Shown: positions 63,278-64,000 of the stretch, piece by piece | How the letters are laid out: each line of letters starts with the position of its first letter | How positions within the stretch are numbered: position 1 is the stretch's first letter | Assembly: GCA_937941715.1 (NCBI GenBank) | Contig: CALDGX010000091.1 | Span: 1-64,000, forward strand | From: an uncultured Chloracidobacterium sp. | GTDB taxonomy: Bacteria; Acidobacteriota; Blastocatellia; Pyrinomonadales; Pyrinomonadaceae | Length of the DNA stretch: 64,000 nt | Reading direction: 5' to 3' | Made by a program: the position numbers and the translations under genes | The notes under the pieces: model-generated | Told to the model about the DNA's origin: nothing | The model's database searches: none | Seen by the model: the letters and a program-made list of their open reading frames with translations, nothing else

Positions 63278-64000
63278 TTAGTTCTTTCTAAGCAAATATA
63301 TGAACAGCGGTGCACCGATCAGCGCGGTTATCGCTCCGACAGGCAGTTCACGCGGCGCGATGGCGGTGCGGGCGACCGTATCGGCAAAAACGACAAATAT
63401 CCCGCCGACGATCGCCGAAAACGGAATGACGTACCGGTTATCGGTGCCGACCGTCAGTCTGACGAGATGCGGCACGATCAGCCCGACGTACCCGACCGAA
63501 CCGCTCGCCGCCACCGCCGCCCCGACGACCAGGCTCGCCGCCCCGAATACCAGCAGCCGGACCCGTCCGACCTCGACGCCAAAATCAAACGCGTCACGCT
63601 CGCCGACCATCATCAGATTCAGCGCCTTGGCCTGCGATGTCATCACCAGCGTCCCGACGAGCAATGCCCCGCAACTGATGTAAACGCCGTTCATCGTCGA
63701 TTGTGACAGGTCGCCGAGCAGCCAGAACGTAAAGCTCCGCAGTTTTGCCGCGTCGAGCAATGTCGTCAGCATGACGATGACCGACGACAAAAATGTCGTG
63801 ACGATCACGCCCGACAGCACCAGCCGCTCGACGTTCATCCCGGTCCGGCTTCTGGCCATTCGGTAAACGGCGACGGTTGCAGCCCCGGCACCGGCGAAAG
63901 CAAGCAGCGGCCGTGCCCACTCAAAGCTCTGAAAATAAACAAACGCCAGCATCGTTCCGAGTGCCGCACCGTTCGAAACGCCGAGCAGATATGGTTCGGC
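63278..64000 (-). CDS. FecCD-family permease, 5'-truncated by the window edge
   Basis: This is the transmembrane subunit of the same importer. Upstream of the ATG at 63952 the frame stays open to the last base and encodes AEPYLLGVSNGAALGT, the conserved FecCD N-terminal motif (P-x-x-LG-x-S-x-GA). The true start therefore lies beyond 64000. Helices are evident, including LLAFAGAGAATVAVYRMA, RLVLSGVIVTTFLSSVIVMLTTLLD and ASLVVGAAVAASGSVGYVGLIVPHLVRL. The last segment (GYVGLIVPHLVR) is the coupling motif that contacts the ATPase. The visible C-terminal two thirds is intact. Confidence 0.93.
   Translation of the reverse strand, partial: AEPYLLGVSNGAALGTMLAFVYFQSFEWARPLLAFAGAGAATVAVYRMARSRTGMNVERLVLSGVIVTTFLSSVIVMLTTLLDAAKLRSFTFWLLGDLSQSTMNGVYISCGALLVGTLVMTSQAKALNLMMVGERDAFDFGVEVGRVRLLVFGAASLVVGAAVAASGSVGYVGLIVPHLVRLTVGTDNRYVIPFSAIVGGIFVVFADTVARTAIAPRELPVGAITALIGAPLFIYLLRKN

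Overview
The window looks like a chromosome segment of an Acidobacteriota bacterium, most likely class Blastocatellia (Pyrinomonadaceae-like). This is inferred from gene content, not from a marker-gene match. The clues are a winged-helix regulator fused through a membrane helix to a PD40/TolB-like propeller, a 1243-residue Oar-type TonB receptor with an N-terminal carboxypeptidase-regulatory domain, lipoproteins with Asn/Ala/Pro-rich tails, a DUF4388-J-domain protein, and a TPR/receiver protein next to a CheA-like kinase. Coding density is high on both strands. I see no rRNA, tRNA, CRISPR, IS element or prophage. Both window edges cut a gene: XdhC at the left and a FecCD-type permease at the right.

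Layout. 1-6.8 kb: XdhC (partial), a small lipoprotein, a VanW protein, a TonB-like protein, a radical-SAM/DUF512 protein, alanine dehydrogenase and a glutathione peroxidase. 6.9-11.6 kb: a large membrane-anchored regulator, divergent from a three-gene set (small Cys protein, secreted propeller/lectin-like protein, secreted helical protein). 11.6-18.5 kb: a minus-strand run (zinc-ribbon/NTF2-like protein, MDR dehydrogenase, HtrA protease, aldehyde dehydrogenase) and a plus-strand run of small proteins. 18.5-24.6 kb: glyA, translationally coupled to a nucleotidyltransferase/small-protein pair, then ligA, a Rieske oxygenase and a GNAT protein. 24.7-27.9 kb: DUF4388-J-TPR protein, an HD-GYP-like protein, and a protein resembling a degenerate D12-class DNA methyltransferase. 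27.9-30.9 kb: an MFS exporter, a PepSY membrane protein and a small CxxC protein behind a promoter bracketed by two Fur-like boxes.

30.9-33.0 kb: enoyl-CoA hydratase, zinc-ribbon protein and HDAC-family deacetylase. 33.1-39.2 kb: a complete trans-4-hydroxy-L-proline catabolic operon, consisting of an epimerase, a three-subunit HcnABC-like D-hydroxyproline dehydrogenase, pyrroline-hydroxycarboxylate deaminase and 2-oxoglutarate-semialdehyde dehydrogenase. Together these would convert hydroxyproline to 2-oxoglutarate. 39.2-46.6 kb: polysaccharide deacetylase, VOC protein, Methyltransf_32 methyltransferase, then rpmE, yqhQ, prfA, a histidine phosphatase and a TPR protein. A candidate multi-stem RNA lies between rpmE and yqhQ. 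46.6-51.7 kb: the Oar-like receptor and a thioredoxin-reductase-like flavoprotein without the CxxC. 51.8-56.3 kb: a sigma-54-type promoter followed by a PilG/PatA-like TPR-receiver protein and a CheA-like hybrid kinase lacking a CheW domain. 56.3-64 kb: SDR, secreted protein, gatB and a small secreted protein, then an uptake operon (FecCD permease, ATPase, TonB receptor).

The most interesting items are the candidate RNA upstream of yqhQ, the sigma-54-type promoter with its CheW-less kinase module, the Fur-like double-box promoter, the degenerate D12-like protein, and the nucleotidyltransferase pair coupled to glyA. All assignments come from reading translations and DNA by eye. No database search was run.
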